From contig NC_046623.1 of the NCBI RefSeq assembly GCF_900324465.2, positions 14,847,721-14,911,720 of the forward strand: DNA of 64,000 bases, written 5' to 3'. The DNA comes from Anabas testudineus (lineage: Eukaryota > Chordata > Actinopteri > Anabantiformes > Anabantidae). Position 1 is the stretch's first letter. Each line of letters opens with the position of its first letter. A program made the translations under genes and the position numbers. Under the pieces are notes generated by a model, which ran no database searches, was not told the DNA's origin, and worked only from the letters and a program-made list of their open reading frames with translations. Shown piece by piece: positions 39,177-52,186 of the stretch.

Positions 39177-39797
39177 TCACACATAGTTCACATTTGAAGA
39201 GGTGAACTTGGAATGCATGTAGGGTTTCTGATCATTCGGAGGGCAATTGTTGCAAAGCAGGCCCCCTCCCAGCAGTAGCAGTCCAGCAGAGGCCCATCCG
39301 ATGTAAAGGGAAGCGCCCAGCTCCCTTTTCTGGGAATCGAGCAACATGGGATTATAAAAGTCCCTGATCACTGAATGAGCAGTCCACGACACTGGGATCA
39401 TAATCAGCAAGGCGGCTATTATGAAAATGACACCCGACACAATGCAAACTTTGGCTTTGGCCACCTCATCCTCCATGCAGTTGGTGCACTTTCCTCCGAT
39501 CACGACTACGAGGATGCCAAATGCCCCGCAGATCACAGAGATGATTCCCATGGCCCTGGCGGCCTGTATGTCTGGAGCCAGGGCCAGCATTGAGTCGTAA
39601 ACCTTACACTGCATCTGACCCGTGCTCTGGACCACACAGGTCATCCACAAGCCTTCCCAAAACACCTGCGCAGTGACGATGATTGGTCCAATAAAAGCGG
39701 TGACCTTCCACATGGGGAGACCACACGTGATGATGGTGCCCAGCAAGCCGATGACAGCAAGCATCGCACCCATTATCTGGAGACCTTGAGAAGCCAT
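39177..39797 (-). CDS. claudin, claudin-4-like
   Basis: A single-exon claudin of 206 aa from [11 protein letters not shown]. An upstream in-frame Met would add nine residues (MSFCCSGLT), but the chosen start matches the family. It has Trp30, GLW 49-51 and Cys54/Cys64, [17 protein letters not shown], loop 2 [16 protein letters not shown], and a tail with NNCPPND instead of CC-C, ending SSNVNYV with a PDZ motif. The core is canonical and likely functional. Confidence 0.94.
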   Translation of the reverse strand: MASQGLQIMGAMLAVIGLLGTIITCGLPMWKVTAFIGPIIVTAQVFWEGLWMTCVVQSTGQMQCKVYDSMLALAPDIQAARAMGIISVICGAFGILVVVIGGKCTNCMEDEVAKAKVCIVSGVIFIIAALLIMIPVSWTAHSVIRDFYNPMLLDSQKRELGASLYIGWASAGLLLLGGGLLCNNCPPNDQKPYMHSKFTSSNVNYV

Positions 39798-41557
39798 GGT
39801 TAAGCCACTGCAGCAAAAACTCAACTTCTACGCAGGAAAGCAGAAGAAAACAAAAGACAGCTCTCACAGAAATGATCACTCCGCTCTGACAACTTCTTGA
39901 TGAAGCGTCGGCTTGTGTTCTGATGTGCTCTGATCCCGCTGTGGGAATATAAATGCATCTTGCTGACTTTATCACTTTCGGGGTGGAGTTTTGGAGCTTC
40001 CAGACAACAAGGAAAGACTGAGACCTGATATCCACAACACTAGCTTTGTCTCAGTTCATTCTCCTCACAGGCATACGCTTTGTTATCCCAAGAAAGGTAT
40101 CGAGATTGGAAAATAGCTCCATATCTTATCTGACACACATTCTCAGGCCAAGTCTCAAGCAAAAACCTGCCAGAGTTTCAGGCTCAGTACAGTCAATGCA
40201 CACAAATGGAAAAAATCAATCTTAAGTCAATGAATAAATGAACAAATTAGACCTTGAGAAGCCTTTTTCCTTACATTGAATTAATTTTGTTTATGTATTA
40301 TTAGCACATGTACTGTATGTGAATGACGTTAAAGGTCCTTCTATATCCATTGTATTTAAATATCTCTGTACCTCTAGCTGAATAACACCTCCAGTCAGGT
40401 TTTTTTTTTTTTTTAAACATTTTTGATGTACTTTCCCGGCATAATCAGGTTCAGGGTTTGAGGGTTCATGTCATCATGCTGTTTTTCAGATAGAAATTAT
40501 AGTTTATTAGCATTTCTAATATTATTTGCAGTAATATACTGTAAATGTGCCCTCCAAACTAAAACTACAGGAAGCACGTTGGAAATTGGTGATGTTGCTC
40601 TAAGGAATTTAGTTCTCATACAGAGATGGGGTCAAGAGAAGTAAATGTTCACTTTACCAGATTAATCAATAACAAACTGGTCACAGCTGCAAAACTGTTA
40701 CAGAGTGAAACTACAAAGTAAAAGATCATTGGGAATTTCCTGGTATTTTAATATATTTTCTCTTCACGAATGAAAAACTGTCCCTGTGTGTTTGATTAAA
40801 ATACTTGTGCCTGCAGCAAATAGCAGTTCGCTTTTTAGGTTTCATGCGTCTTTGTCCTGCCACACCTAAACCTGATCAACCAGAAAGTCACACAATAGAC
40901 GTTACACAGACGTTGGGTGCAGGGTGAGGATCCTTGTTTTGGTCCCAATGCAGTAGTGAATTAACACGTCTGTTCTTCTATATGGGTTATTAACAACATA
41001 AAAAACAAATACTGTACATCGAATGTCATAATCTGAAGAAAAACTGGGTTTGTCACGCTTTAAAACCACTGAATGGATCATGTTGAACACAGTTTCTGTG
41101 TGAAAATAAAAGCAAGTACAAGTGATCTCAGATTTGTAAACAAAATATTTATTTACAGTATATCGCGTATGTTATGAATTTCATACACATAGTTAATAAA
41201 AACAACCCACATACACATGCAAAAAGCGTTTAACATTAACATTTTTAAAATAACACATTAAGACATTAAAGCATGTTTAAAGTATTAGTAAGAAAATTAC
41301 ATAATACTCAAATATTACTACTAATTACTACTATTAATATTCAATACAGATGCATGTACATATACATATATAAGTATTTTAACAGGTGAGTTTAATCTCC
41401 TCTGGGCGTGGTTCCATTTCATGTATTGTTTCCACTAAAAGCTCGCATGAACACTAAACCTCAGGAATACTTCCTTGAATTAGCGGCACTCACAACCCAA
41501 AAGCACCGGTGCATCTGTCCCAGTAAACAGTGCTTTTAGTGATTTATAGATTTTTTT
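39798..41557. other. intergenic; 3' UTR of the next claudin at right
   Basis: A poly(T) run is at 40400-40414. No gene was seen. A minus-strand AATAAA (tttatt, 41148-41153) is the probable poly(A) signal of the claudin ending at 41558. Confidence 0.45.
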
Positions 41558-42205
41558 TCAGACCATGTTTTTCCCAGACGGTGCTGTTGAGGCATCGGAT
41601 CTTGCAGCTTTGTACTTAGCAGTGTAGGCAGCACTATTATCCTTAGGAGGGCAGTGGCAGCAGAGCATCCCTCCTCCGATCAGCAATAAAGCGGCTGCTC
41701 CCCATCCGATGAAGAGTGAAGCACCCAGCTCTCTCTTCTGGGCGCTGTACACCAGGGGGTTGTAGAAGTCTTGGATGATGGTGTTGGCAGTCCAGCAGAC
41801 AGGGATGGCGCAGAGGACACCAGCTATGATGAACATAACCCCAGCTGTAATTCCCACCTTGGCCTTGGATGTCTCGTCCTCCACACAGTTGGTGCATTTT
41901 CCTCCAGCCACGGACAGCAGGATAGCCATGACGCCCACGATGATAGAGACGATGGTCAGGGCCCTGGCAGCCTGGAGATCCGAGCTGAGAGCCAGCATGG
42001 AGTCGTAGACCTTACACTGCATCTGGCCTGTGCTCTGGACCACGCAGCTCATCCATATACCTTCCCAGGAGGTCTGCGAGGTGACAATGTTGCTGCCAAT
42101 AAAAGCGGTGACTTTCCACATGGGAAGGGCGCATGCAACGATGACACCAATCCAGCCCAGGATCCCCAAAGCGGAACCAAGTATCTGTAACCCAGCAGCC
42201 ACCAT
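41558..42205 (-). CDS. claudin, claudin-4/6-like
   Basis: A single-exon claudin of 215 aa starting [14 protein letters not shown]. It has Trp30, GIW at 49-51 (Ile variant, also seen in the long-tailed claudin at 22074), Cys54/Cys64, [17 protein letters not shown], loop 2 [16 protein letters not shown], and helix-4 exit CCHCPPKDN. The tail ends SGKNMV, with a terminal Val but Met at -1 instead of Tyr. It lies head to head with the plus-strand claudin at 48129 across an unusually long 5.9-kb gap. Confidence 0.94.
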   Translation of the reverse strand: MVAAGLQILGSALGILGWIGVIVACALPMWKVTAFIGSNIVTSQTSWEGIWMSCVVQSTGQMQCKVYDSMLALSSDLQAARALTIVSIIVGVMAILLSVAGGKCTNCVEDETSKAKVGITAGVMFIIAGVLCAIPVCWTANTIIQDFYNPLVYSAQKRELGASLFIGWGAAALLLIGGGMLCCHCPPKDNSAAYTAKYKAARSDASTAPSGKNMV

Positions 42206-43402
42206 CGTGAACAGGAGAGTGTTCCTCTTTTCTTCTTGCTCTCGTCCCCGTCTGCTGCAGTAACTTAGGCCTGTTGGTTGTTTGTCACTTACTGTGGTGG
42301 CAGCAGGTCCTGTGTTAGTCAGGTGTGTTCGCTGAATGGAAGGGAACTCAGTGGAGCAGGTACATATGTGCTGCTCTCTGAAGGAGGTGGAGGGAAGCTC
42401 ACACTCATCATATCCTGCTCTGCAGGTCCACCCCCAACCTCCACAAACCTGTTCATCTGTTTACCCTCCCCCAACCTCCCTGTCTTATTAAGTTGAACAA
42501 ATAAAACAATGTGAATCTGCTTTGCAAACAGCACCATGTGAACCAAAAACACATATAGAAATACTGTAGATATACTGTATTAACAGCTTATCAATAAAGA
42601 AAGGTATCAGAACATTTAGTTTATCTTCCAGTTTAAACTAAAGCCACAGGAGGGTGGAGTAATGTCCTGCATGAGAAGTGACTCACTCAGATCAGTCAGT
42701 TTTAAATGACAATACCTGACAACAACTGCAGAACAACCAAATATGGTCATGTGCTCAATGATGTCATTGGATCACACCTTTGCAAACGATAGCGACGTGC
42801 TGCTGGAGTCAAAACAGGGGAAGTCAAAATGTTCTCTGTGTGGAAACTGAGGTAATTGGTGCAGAACTTCAGGTTCCTGAGATCTGAATTAGCTTTAGAA
42901 GCTAGTTAGTTCTGTCAGCTCTTTGGTTAAAGTAAAGAAAAGGTCGAGGTTACAATTAAATATTAACAGTGTATTGTTGTCCCATGTTCACAGAGTCACT
43001 TATGACTGTTTAATATTTAACAATTATTTCCTCAAGCCAACCTTGAGTGCCTAAACATGACCATTAAAATGCTAATGATGTTTTATTTACTGTGGAGGGA
43101 TACTTTATTTCCACACCAGATATTAAAAAACGTATTTGTTAACAAATCGAGGGGGAGTATTACAGACAATACACTTAGGACCAGTGACAGCTGCCCCATC
43201 ACAAGTTTGAAAACAGTTTTTATGCTTGTATGAACCATTAATATAAAATAATGGTGAGAACACTGAAACATTAAGAATCAGGCCTCAAACTATGTTAAGT
43301 TTTAATCTAAAACAACCTGGAGAAAGAAACTGAATCTGAAATTATCAAGTCAAACTGAAACAACTAAAAAGTAAACAAACAGCTTGTTTCCCATTTCTCT
43401 AA

Positions 43403-43411
43403 CTATATATA

Positions 43412-43469
<58 letters not shown>
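43403..43469. repeat. (TA)n microsatellite
   Basis: An imperfect TA run with AAAT interruptions, then a pure TA run. Confidence 0.9.
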
Positions 43470-43470
<1 letters not shown>

Positions 43471-44524
43471 TATAACTATAACTAACAGGCTAAACATGGC
43501 CCCTGCTCTTCTATCTAATTTCACCTGCTCTGTGTGTGCTGCCAATCATTAGTTAGTTTAATACAACTTGTACATTTGATCCAAACCACACAATGAATCT
43601 GACAGTTAGAAACAGAAAAACGAGAGAGGTGTTACTGAGTTTTTACTTGCAAGTTTGCACTTGCAGCCCTGAGGCCAGAGAACGGCACCATGTGAAAAAC
43701 TGGAAAAACGTGTTGCTGCAGAAAACAGCAGGAACACATCGACCTGAATGTGACTGATCAGTTGTTAGTTTCCCTGTTCTGAGAGCGTTGACTGACTTTG
43801 TTGTTACGTTTTTATCTCAGGTCTGCCTCAATCTTTTTAATGAGCTTTTCTGATTGAATGAAGGAACTATGTCGCAGGTTTCTTGTAGTCACCGTACTGG
43901 TGTCAGCTGGTGTTTAAAGAGAATACCTCACTCATACAGTGAGTCACATACTTGAAGAAGAAGACACAATGTGCAAACTTGTGACACAGTTCAACCCATC
44001 CACAAACAAATGAGACACACCTATGTTATTCTATGAATTTACTCTGGACTTCACATGTGTCTTCAGTTATTTTGTAACTTTAAGAAATAGAATTACATTT
44101 TCCAAATGAACAAACTGGAGTCTCAGTGCTGGGAACAAGAAAGTGCGAGGTCAGCGTTCAGTGAAGCTGTGTGTGTTTTTGAGAATCAGACTGAAGGCTG
44201 TGAGTGCAAACATATAAGGAGGGTTTTGTTCATGGGAGATCACAGGAAAGAGGCTGTATTAGTGCTGATATTTATGGGAAACCAGTGTGGGTGGAGTGGG
44301 AAAGGACAACAAAGAGGCGTCAGTGTGTGCGAGTGATATGCTAAAGATGTATTTGACAGGTCGGGTTTTTTTTATTCTTTTTTATTAACCCTGATGTGAT
44401 AGGAAAGAAATCCTGACTCTTTTCTCTGTTGTTCTCTGCTTTGTCCAAAGGGAGGCAGCAGTTTCTTCCCCCAGTACAACACTTGTGTACGTGTGTGCAT
44501 TTCCTTGTACACGTTTTAGATCAA

Positions 44525-44680
44525 TGATATCATTGTGAGGATATTTTTGGCCGGTCGTCACATCTTCAAAGGGCTGTTTCAGGGTTAAGGATTAATGTTA
44601 GGCTGACATTTAGGTTAAGGTTGGGGTCAGGCGTTTAACTGTGTACGCTCATGATGCCGCAATATGACACACAACTTTCT
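44525..44680 (+). repeat. fish interspersed repeat relic with 'ggttaaggtt' core
   Basis: It reads 'attgtgaggatatttttggcc...caaagggctgtttcagggttaagg...ttaggttaaggttggggtcag'. I recognise this arrangement as a common teleost interspersed repeat seen in many introns and UTRs. It is non-coding and I cannot name its family. Confidence 0.45.
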
Positions 44681-46013
44681 ATGCACACACAGAAAGGAGG
44701 CTGTCTGGGTGGTTCTAGTTGTTCTAGCGTCACCCAGTGATCAAAGAGCTTATAAATGCAGTTTCCATAAATCTCTCAGCAGCCGTTAAATCTGAGGCTC
44801 CCTACCGCTTTCAAAGGACAAATTACTTAGTAACTGAGCAGTGTCACCACTGATATGCGACCTTTCTTTGAAATGAAACACTGGTGATTGTATAAAAGAT
44901 GTTTTAAAGTGTGATTTCCTTTTTAATTTTCCTCTTAATGGCAACTACACACCTAAATTAGTTTTTATACTGTTCACATAATAACATGGTGTTTCATTAT
45001 CATTTGATATTCATGTAGGTGTTTTTAGCACAATTTAAATTGTGTTTGGATTTGAAAGTTTAGTTCGGCCTCTGGCACCTCCCTCCCTGTGATGACATGG
45101 ACCAGACAGATCACGTAACGCCTCCTCTTCTGTTGTCATGTTCGCTGCATTTTTCACTGTGAACAAAAGTAAAACAAGAACCAATAAAAAATAGAGAAAG
45201 CACTTTTATTTCAGAATAAAGCAGCCCAGAATATTTCAGGTGTTGTTTAGTCTGACTCTACACTTACTCTAAATATAAACACGTGTGTCCATGTATTCGA
45301 TGTTAAAATTACTGCACAAACTGAGAACAATCTAAATGTGAGTTTACAGTCTAATATCTTACATATGATATAATGATATGTGTTTTGTAATTCAGATTTT
45401 TACAGCCCTTCCAGGAGCCCAGTATCAGTACTTCCACGTATCAACCTGTTTATTTATTGGCTGCTAATCAAACAGATAAACCTGTTTTTTTACACACGGT
45501 AAGCCCTGATACAGCTTTGATGGTCATTTTAAGTGTTTTCACAAACTCACATTCACATAAAACCCCTAACCTACGTGGGTAAACAAGGAAACAGATAATC
45601 CCAAAGCTAACTGAAACTCATGTATCAGCTCTCAGGAGACATAGAAACTCGCTTATCTGCACAAATACACTTCATGGAACAATATGTGTGAGGCTGCTTC
45701 AGTTCCTAGAAAGAAAGTGCTCTTAAAGTAGCTCAAGAGAGAACTGGTTCAGCAGGTTATTCAGGCTCTCTGTTAAGAATGTGTGTTGTATTTTACAACA
45801 AATCAATGTCTAACTCGATTCTGGACTGGACTGCTGCCCTACTGCTCGTCTCAGCAGATCAAATCGGTCTGGTGTTTGTCACTTGATCAGTACTTGTTGT
45901 TTCCATGGTTAGAAAAACAAACTAAACACACAAAGGATCCGTAGGTGTGATTATAAAGACAGAAACCATCTTCCTGAGCCATAAAAAGGAAAATGGTGAC
46001 AGAAACATATCAT

Positions 46014-46080
46014 CCATCCATTATCTGCGAAGTGTATCCCATTAAGGGTCACAGAGGAGCTGTAGCCAATCCCAGCTCGT
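46014..46080 (+). mobile_element. short teleost repeat fragment ('catccatccattatctg')
   Basis: 'catccatccattatctg...gggtcacagaggagctgtagcc.atcccagct' resembles the start of a very common fish interspersed repeat (catccattatctgtaaccgcttatcc...ctggagcctatcccagct). It is truncated and diverged. Confidence 0.5.
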
Positions 46081-48128
46081 ACTACTACTGTTCATTTATT
46101 TTTCTTCTTTTTCACTTGGATCATGCTTTGTTTTGGTAGTTTGCACTCACAGAATAGTGAAACAGAAAACAAACTTATAATTCAGATAACATAATAAACA
46201 CATCTAACTAACTGGTGGATTGAAAGGACTTGGGTGTGGCCTGTACTGGATCGTACTGTGTCAGTAAGTTGGACTTCTTTCATTGCCAGCTGCAGGCAGA
46301 TGAACCTATACCTGTGCAACACTAACAACAGAACCATATATATACTGTATAACTTCATCACCTGCTTTGTCACTTTAGCTGGACACAGAACACAGTCTCG
46401 AGCAGCAGCTGGGCCGTCAGATATTTCCTGTTTAGCCAAGCAAACCCACAGTTTGATAGTACTGATAGTCTGATATGATTTGAATTGTTGTTTACTTCAT
46501 AAATACAAAGTAATCTCTATTAATTGCCTTGTATCAGGCTTTATCTTATCGTGGTTACTGTGTTAGCCATTCTTTACCGGACGTGTTTGATTAATATTGA
46601 AGTGTGTTCATGTGTACACACAAACAAGATTAAAGTGTGTCACATTATGAAATGGCAGCCGGTGTCACACTGATTGTCTGGATAAGTCCTGAATAAAGAC
46701 ATTTTCACTATGTATTTTTGAATGTATGAGAGTCTGTATGACCACAGCAAAGCTACAAGGTGGACCAATTACTGTTGATATGGTCTGTGACACAGTGGGA
46801 TTTAAACATAACCAAAAAATCATTTACATCACTGTGGTCACAAAAATTAGATGTTGTACTGCAAGATCAAATATTTTGGAGCAATATATTGTGTGAGGAT
46901 ACATTATTGTGTGTTATGCGTATTTACAATTTCCCACTTATTAACAGAAAGCATAATCCAGCTGCAATTATTTTCCTTCTCGAATGTATTTGCAGTTGGA
47001 GTTTAGGAGACAGGTGTACCACGATGAACACCAAGTGTGTATTAATATGTAAAGAAAAAAGTCCACAGCAAAATACAGAAGGGTGCTCATAAAATCCTGA
47101 GAATAGAACGTACTATTGGTTTTGGTCTGTCCATGGATTGTCATGTTTCAGTTTACGTACTTTCATTTCAGTTCATGCACTTTGTGTCGTAAATCTAACC
47201 GAAAGCAAAGCGGTTGTCTTCGTAGCATTTCTGGTTTGTCATTAACCCAGAATTCATTGTATGATTACTCAGATACTGTCTGACACAGTGGAGATGGTTC
47301 TGCTATAAAAACTGCAACATCACATTTGATAAAGGCTATAAAACATGATCAAATCATCATAAGAAAACTATAATATTAAAAGTAAATATGTGCTAAAGTC
47401 TCCTACTCTCTGTCTCAAACACACTTTTTACCATGTGCAAACAGACACATAAACCATACACAGGATACACACACATACAGTACATGTTTGTCTATCCATT
47501 ACAGCCTGATGTGGTCACCTATCAACCATATGACAGGCTTTGCCCTAGCCACTTATTACCTACTGACAGCAATAAAGCAGTCACACCCTGTGCTACCATG
47601 GGCAAAAGGTAAACCATAAAACTGCTCTTCATTTGAGAAGGACACAAATAAGCGATAACACAGGCCAACAGCAAATGAGGCCAATGTCCCAGACTCCCCT
47701 GATTGGTTTAGTTTGTGCGAATGATGTCATTGGTCAAGGAGGGCCGTGCTGCTTAGTAATAAAACATTACACAGATAAAGGTCATAGACTCCTTAAGAGC
47801 AGCAGAACGCAGAAAAACAACATCTGAGTGAGCACGTACACGCAGCAGGGAGTTTGTGGAGGAAGCACGGTGTGATAAAATAACACATCTGGATTCAGTT
47901 TCAGTTGCAACATCTTAAAACAGCATAATAGGCGCAAAGAAGGGACGACACAGAGGAGTTTAAACGGCTAAAATCAAGAGGGCCTGCAGATTTTTGGAAG
48001 GAGAGCGAAAACAGGCAAACCTGTGAGTACGAGAAAATTCAATAAAGAGACACAGAGGCACCAAGAGGAGAGAAAAGACGAATTAAGGAGTTTTTGATCT
48101 GCAGAGGGAACGTCTGTCTGAGTGCACA

Positions 48129-48800
48129 ATGGTGTCCTTTGGACTTGAACTGGTCGGCGTCATTCTGTCGGTGCTCGGCTGGGTGCTGAGTGTGATCAGC
48201 TGTGCCCTGCCGATGTGGAGGGTCTCCGCTTACATTGGTGCCAACATAGTGACAGCACAGGTGTACTGGGAGGGCCTGTGGATGAGCTGCGTGTTCCAGA
48301 GCACGGGGCAGATGCAGTGTAAGGTCTACGACTCCATGCTGGCTTTACCTCAGGACCTGCAGGCCGCCAGGGCGCTCACCGTTGTCTCTATCGTCATTGG
48401 AGTGGTGGCTCTCCTCATCGCTCTGGTGGGAGCAAAGTGCACAAACTGCATCGAGGACGAGAGCGCCAAAGCCAAGGTGATGGCTGCTTCTGGGGGGGCG
48501 TTCATCACAGCAGCTTTGGCCGAGCTGGTGCCCGTTTCCTGGTCGGCAAACACCATCGTAACCGATTTCTACAGTCCAATCGTCCCTTCTGGACAGAAGA
48601 TGGAGATAGGGGCAGCACTGTATCTGGGCTGGGCCGCCGCAGCCCTGTTGCTCATCGGAGGGTGCATACTGTGCTGCAGTTGCCCTCCAAAGGAAGAGAA
48701 ATCATTGAGATACACTGTGAAACCCCAGAGCCGTGTAGCATACTCCGCCGCACCAATGTCAACAGCCCAAAGCTCCTACAACAGGAAGGACTATGTGTGA
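48129..48800 (+). CDS. claudin, claudin-3-like
   Basis: A single-exon claudin of 223 aa: [18 protein letters not shown] start, Trp30, GLW 49-51, Cys54/Cys64, [35 protein letters not shown], loop 2 [16 protein letters not shown], helix-4 exit [10 protein letters not shown]. The tail ends SSYNRKDYV, nearly the same as the YDRKDYV C-terminus of human CLDN3, so it keeps a strong PDZ motif. It is in tandem with the clearer claudin-3 at 51536 and is probably a claudin-3 co-orthologue. Loop 2 differs from CLDN3, so I leave the symbol blank. Confidence 0.93.
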   Translation: MVSFGLELVGVILSVLGWVLSVISCALPMWRVSAYIGANIVTAQVYWEGLWMSCVFQSTGQMQCKVYDSMLALPQDLQAARALTVVSIVIGVVALLIALVGAKCTNCIEDESAKAKVMAASGGAFITAALAELVPVSWSANTIVTDFYSPIVPSGQKMEIGAALYLGWAAAALLLIGGCILCCSCPPKEEKSLRYTVKPQSRVAYSAAPMSTAQSSYNRKDYV

Positions 48801-51351
48801 GGGAAGAGGACGAGCAAGCGTCGTTGTTATTACACTATTTTCACATGGCTCCTGCCTTTTTGTACATTTGACAGAAAGAACCAGATGTTTTTGGTTTTAG
48901 ATCATATTTAGGATCTTAAATGTACGTAGATATTTTTTCATTTATCTGAACGGTTATGGAAACTCTCTGCAGCTGTTTGATGATATTGTTTACATAAACC
49001 CATTTGTCAAAAGCAGGCAGAAGGAAATCATCATCATCACATTTAGGAAGGCAAAAAAAGTGGTTTATTATTCAGGAAGGAGGCAAAATGATATTTATTA
49101 TATTAATTTCTTCTCATAACTTTTGGATCCATTATAGTTGTTCCTCATTCTCACGCTCACTTCTCAAAGTGTCAACTAAACATGGACACTGTAATGTAAT
49201 GTACTGAGTCCTTAAATGACTTATTTCTGGGGGAATAATATGTTTCTTGATATTCTTACTGACATAGGCTGAGTCACAGATGTGAAACATTAAACACAAG
49301 TCAAACGGAGCTCATTCTGGGATACAGAGCCAGGTCAAAATGGTGGAAAAAATGAGAGACGTGCAGTAAAAATCAACATTTGGATTTAAAGTGATGTCAG
49401 TGATTTTATCAGTTTAATCTCTGTCACTGTTCACAGCATTTTAGGTGGCTGCACTTAGACATTTTCTACATAAGATTAAAACTTGCATGTCAGTTATTGT
49501 ATTAACATGTTTTATTAAAATGTTTGAGGCATCTGACTTTATGAAAACAGTTGTTTGTTTTTAGATCTAGTGAAATGACTTATATATCTTAGAAATAAAG
49601 ATTTTTGTTTTACAAGAAAAAACATCTGAGGCTAATTTTTTTATATTCATTTTGAAATAAAAACTAATTGTTAATGTTGTTTTAAGGATGAATCTAATGT
49701 ACATCGTGACATGTTCCCCAAGTATCTCAGACACTGCTGTAGAAATCTGGTGCAATGGTGGAGAAACAAAGTCATTTCAGTTTAGCACTGACACCGGAAA
49801 CCACACATACCAACTTTTCCCTGTTTGAATAGTCAAATCTTGTCTCTGTGTTTTGACAGGTGTTCTGCGGTATAGAGCAGCCTGTTGTAAATGTATTTTT
49901 ATGATATTAGAAGTGCTGAAGACATATTTACCGCTCAACAGGAGCGACTTCCTTTCTGTTACAAGCCTACATGTTTTGGCTTTTATCACACTGGACATGG
50001 ATCAGCTGATGTTGTCACATAAACACAACATGATGAAGATGCTCGATGATGAAATGATGAAAACAAACCTCCCTACTGCTCAGCGTTCAGGTTTTCTATC
50101 TGCGTCAAGGTCTTCGTATCTTTGAACTATTTTGGGGCCAATGTGACGACATTTTTACAGCGTGGGTTTGTGTGTGTGACCAAAACAGTGCATCAGGTAT
50201 TCAAACCAGTAGGTGACAATACATGAGCAGCCCCTTTATCAAGTTTAATGTCTAAGATTTTACTTTGGAGGTGAGTTTTCAAATGTTTACTAATAGCTAA
50301 ATAATTTAGTCTTAAAAAAACATTTAAATGAACATTAAAACTGCATTTTATTTCTAACTGGGCATTAAAATACATTGACCTGGACGTTTTTAGTACAAAT
50401 TTGTCTCTTTGTGTTACTAAAGTATATCTTTTTAAGAGACATAAGGGCATTTAGTGTTTTAATGGTAAGTGTAAACACAAAGAATGTAGACAGCAGGTAA
50501 AACCTGTTTCAGAGCTGACAACACTAATTATGAGCTTTTGCTTTCATTTCTATTAACTGCTTCGTGATTTATAGAGATGAAAAATGAAATGAAATCTGTC
50601 CAGAGGAAAGCATATAACGTAATTTAAGGTAGAAAAGTTACTGATAATAATAAATAATAAATGAATATTTACTTTGTTTTTCAGGACAATTCCTTTTTAT
50701 CACAGAATGATAAATTAATGGTACAATCAATCAGAAACTGGTTGGTCGGAGTGATGAGTTGAACCGATACTGGAGCATCAAACTGTGTGTATACTAAAGG
50801 TGTCTGAGCCCCGGACTATTATCTTTTCTCTGCGTTTCTATTTGCTCTGGGTGCAGTTATTCTGGTTTCCAGCAGACCTTCCCCTAACACACAATCCAGA
50901 CTGCTAAAGAAATCAACATGACAGGAACAACAAAGCAGCATAAAAAGACCCGAGTGTGTGTTTAGTTGCCAGATCTGTCGAAGTGGACATAAGGCTGAAG
51001 CTACTTCTCTCTTCTCTGTTGTGGTTTATTACTGCAGTACATTTTGTTTGTTTTTAAGTCATACATGAAAACATTTATTTAGTATATTTGACTACTTTAA
51101 ACTGCAACTTGGATTTATGTTGTTTAACAGATTAAGTGTTCTGTTCTTGGAGGTCAAGAGGCAGCCATCTTACCACTGACCATCCCCCAACATCCACCTG
51201 ACACAAAGACACACCCTGCCTCCAGCACACCTATCCTGTCCCCATCTCCCCTCCTCCACTGTGCACAGGTGATTTGTGTGTGTGTGTGTTTGTGTGAAGA
51301 CAGCCTCCTGCTGACATCAACACCACAAGACTCCTCCTTGCTCCCCTGAGG
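48801..51351. other. 3' flank of one claudin and promoter of the next
   Basis: Several plus-strand AATAAA motifs near 49595 and 49660 could end the upstream claudin transcript. No gene was seen. A (GT)n run is at 51273-51295. Confidence 0.4.
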
Positions 51352-51358
51352 TATAAAG
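51352..51358 (+). promoter_or_regulatory. TATA box of cldn3
   Basis: TATAAAG on the plus strand, 178-184 bp upstream of the cldn3 start codon, leaving a single-exon 5' UTR of about 150 bases. Confidence 0.6.
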
Positions 51359-51535
51359 GAGCTTTTGTTTCCGTAGCAGCATCTCTTAGCGACTCTTACA
51401 GGTGCTCACAGTTCTCACAGTCACCTGAACAGCAGATCAGGAGAGTTCTTAGAAGACAATCTGAAGGGTTTTGTTTGTTGGACAATCACTCCCTCGCTGT
51501 TTAAGTTTTCTTCTGTCATCAGATAAAGAGCCAGC

Positions 51536-52186
51536 ATGTCGATGGGCATGGAGATTGTGGGCATTGCCCTTGGATTTATTGGATTTATCATTGCAATAGT
51601 GACATGTGCCCTGCCAATGTGGAAGGTGACTGCCTTCATCGGAGCCAACATTGTCACTGCTCAGACCATCTGGGAGGGTTTGTGGATGAACTGTGTCATC
51701 CAGAGCACAGGCCAGATGCAGTGCAAGGTCTACGACTCCATGCTGGCTTTGTCTCCAGAGCTGCAGGCCGCCAGAGCAATGACCGTCGTCTCCATCATAC
51801 TTGCAGTGATGGGAGTCCTGATCGCCATTGTTGGCGCCAAGTGCACCAACTGCATCGAAGATGAGCCATCCAAGGCCAAGGTGATGATCATCTCTGGAAT
51901 ATTCTTCATCCTCGCTGGTCTTCTGGTCCTCATCCCTGTTTCCTGGACCTCCAGCGTCATCATTAGGGATTTCTACAACCCGCTCCTGACAGACGCACAG
52001 AGGAGGGAGATCGGGGCCTCACTCTACATCGGCTTTGGAGCAGCTGCCATGCTCATCATTGGTGGGGCGATGCTGTGCGCCAGCTGCCCGCCAAAAGAGA
52101 AGAAGTACAAGCAACCCAGGATGATGTACTCGGCTCCACGCAGCACCAGTGCAGGCGGGGGTTACGACAGGAAAGACTATGTTTGA
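51536..52186 (+). CDS. cldn3: claudin-3
   Basis: A single-exon claudin of 216 aa. The N-terminus MSMGMEIVG matches human CLDN3 (MSMGLEITG). It has Trp30, GLW 49-51 (slightly earlier by one residue count), the cysteine pair, [34 protein letters not shown], loop 2 [16 protein letters not shown], and SCPPKEKKY leading to VYSAPRST-type sequence ([14 protein letters not shown]). It ends YDRKDYV, identical to human CLDN3. It should form sealing tight-junction strands and bind ZO proteins. A TATA box lies at 51352, the Kozak A is at -3, and the poly(A) signal is at 53255-53260. Fish have several claudin-3 copies; which one this is was not determined. Confidence 0.95.
   Translation: MSMGMEIVGIALGFIGFIIAIVTCALPMWKVTAFIGANIVTAQTIWEGLWMNCVIQSTGQMQCKVYDSMLALSPELQAARAMTVVSIILAVMGVLIAIVGAKCTNCIEDEPSKAKVMIISGIFFILAGLLVLIPVSWTSSVIIRDFYNPLLTDAQRREIGASLYIGFGAAAMLIIGGAMLCASCPPKEKKYKQPRMMYSAPRSTSAGGGYDRKDYV

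Larger units (their letters stand above)
42206..48128. other. 5.9-kb divergent intergenic region
   Basis: No coding gene was seen. It holds the promoters of two divergent claudins, an AT microsatellite (43403-43469) and two fish repeat relics (44525-44680 and 46014-46080). By length and position it is the most likely place in the cluster for distal regulatory elements, but no specific element was identified. Confidence 0.4.

Noticed and set aside
44106-44336. A 76-codon plus-strand open frame
   Set aside because: It lies in intergenic DNA, has no recognisable domain and has no splice or promoter context.
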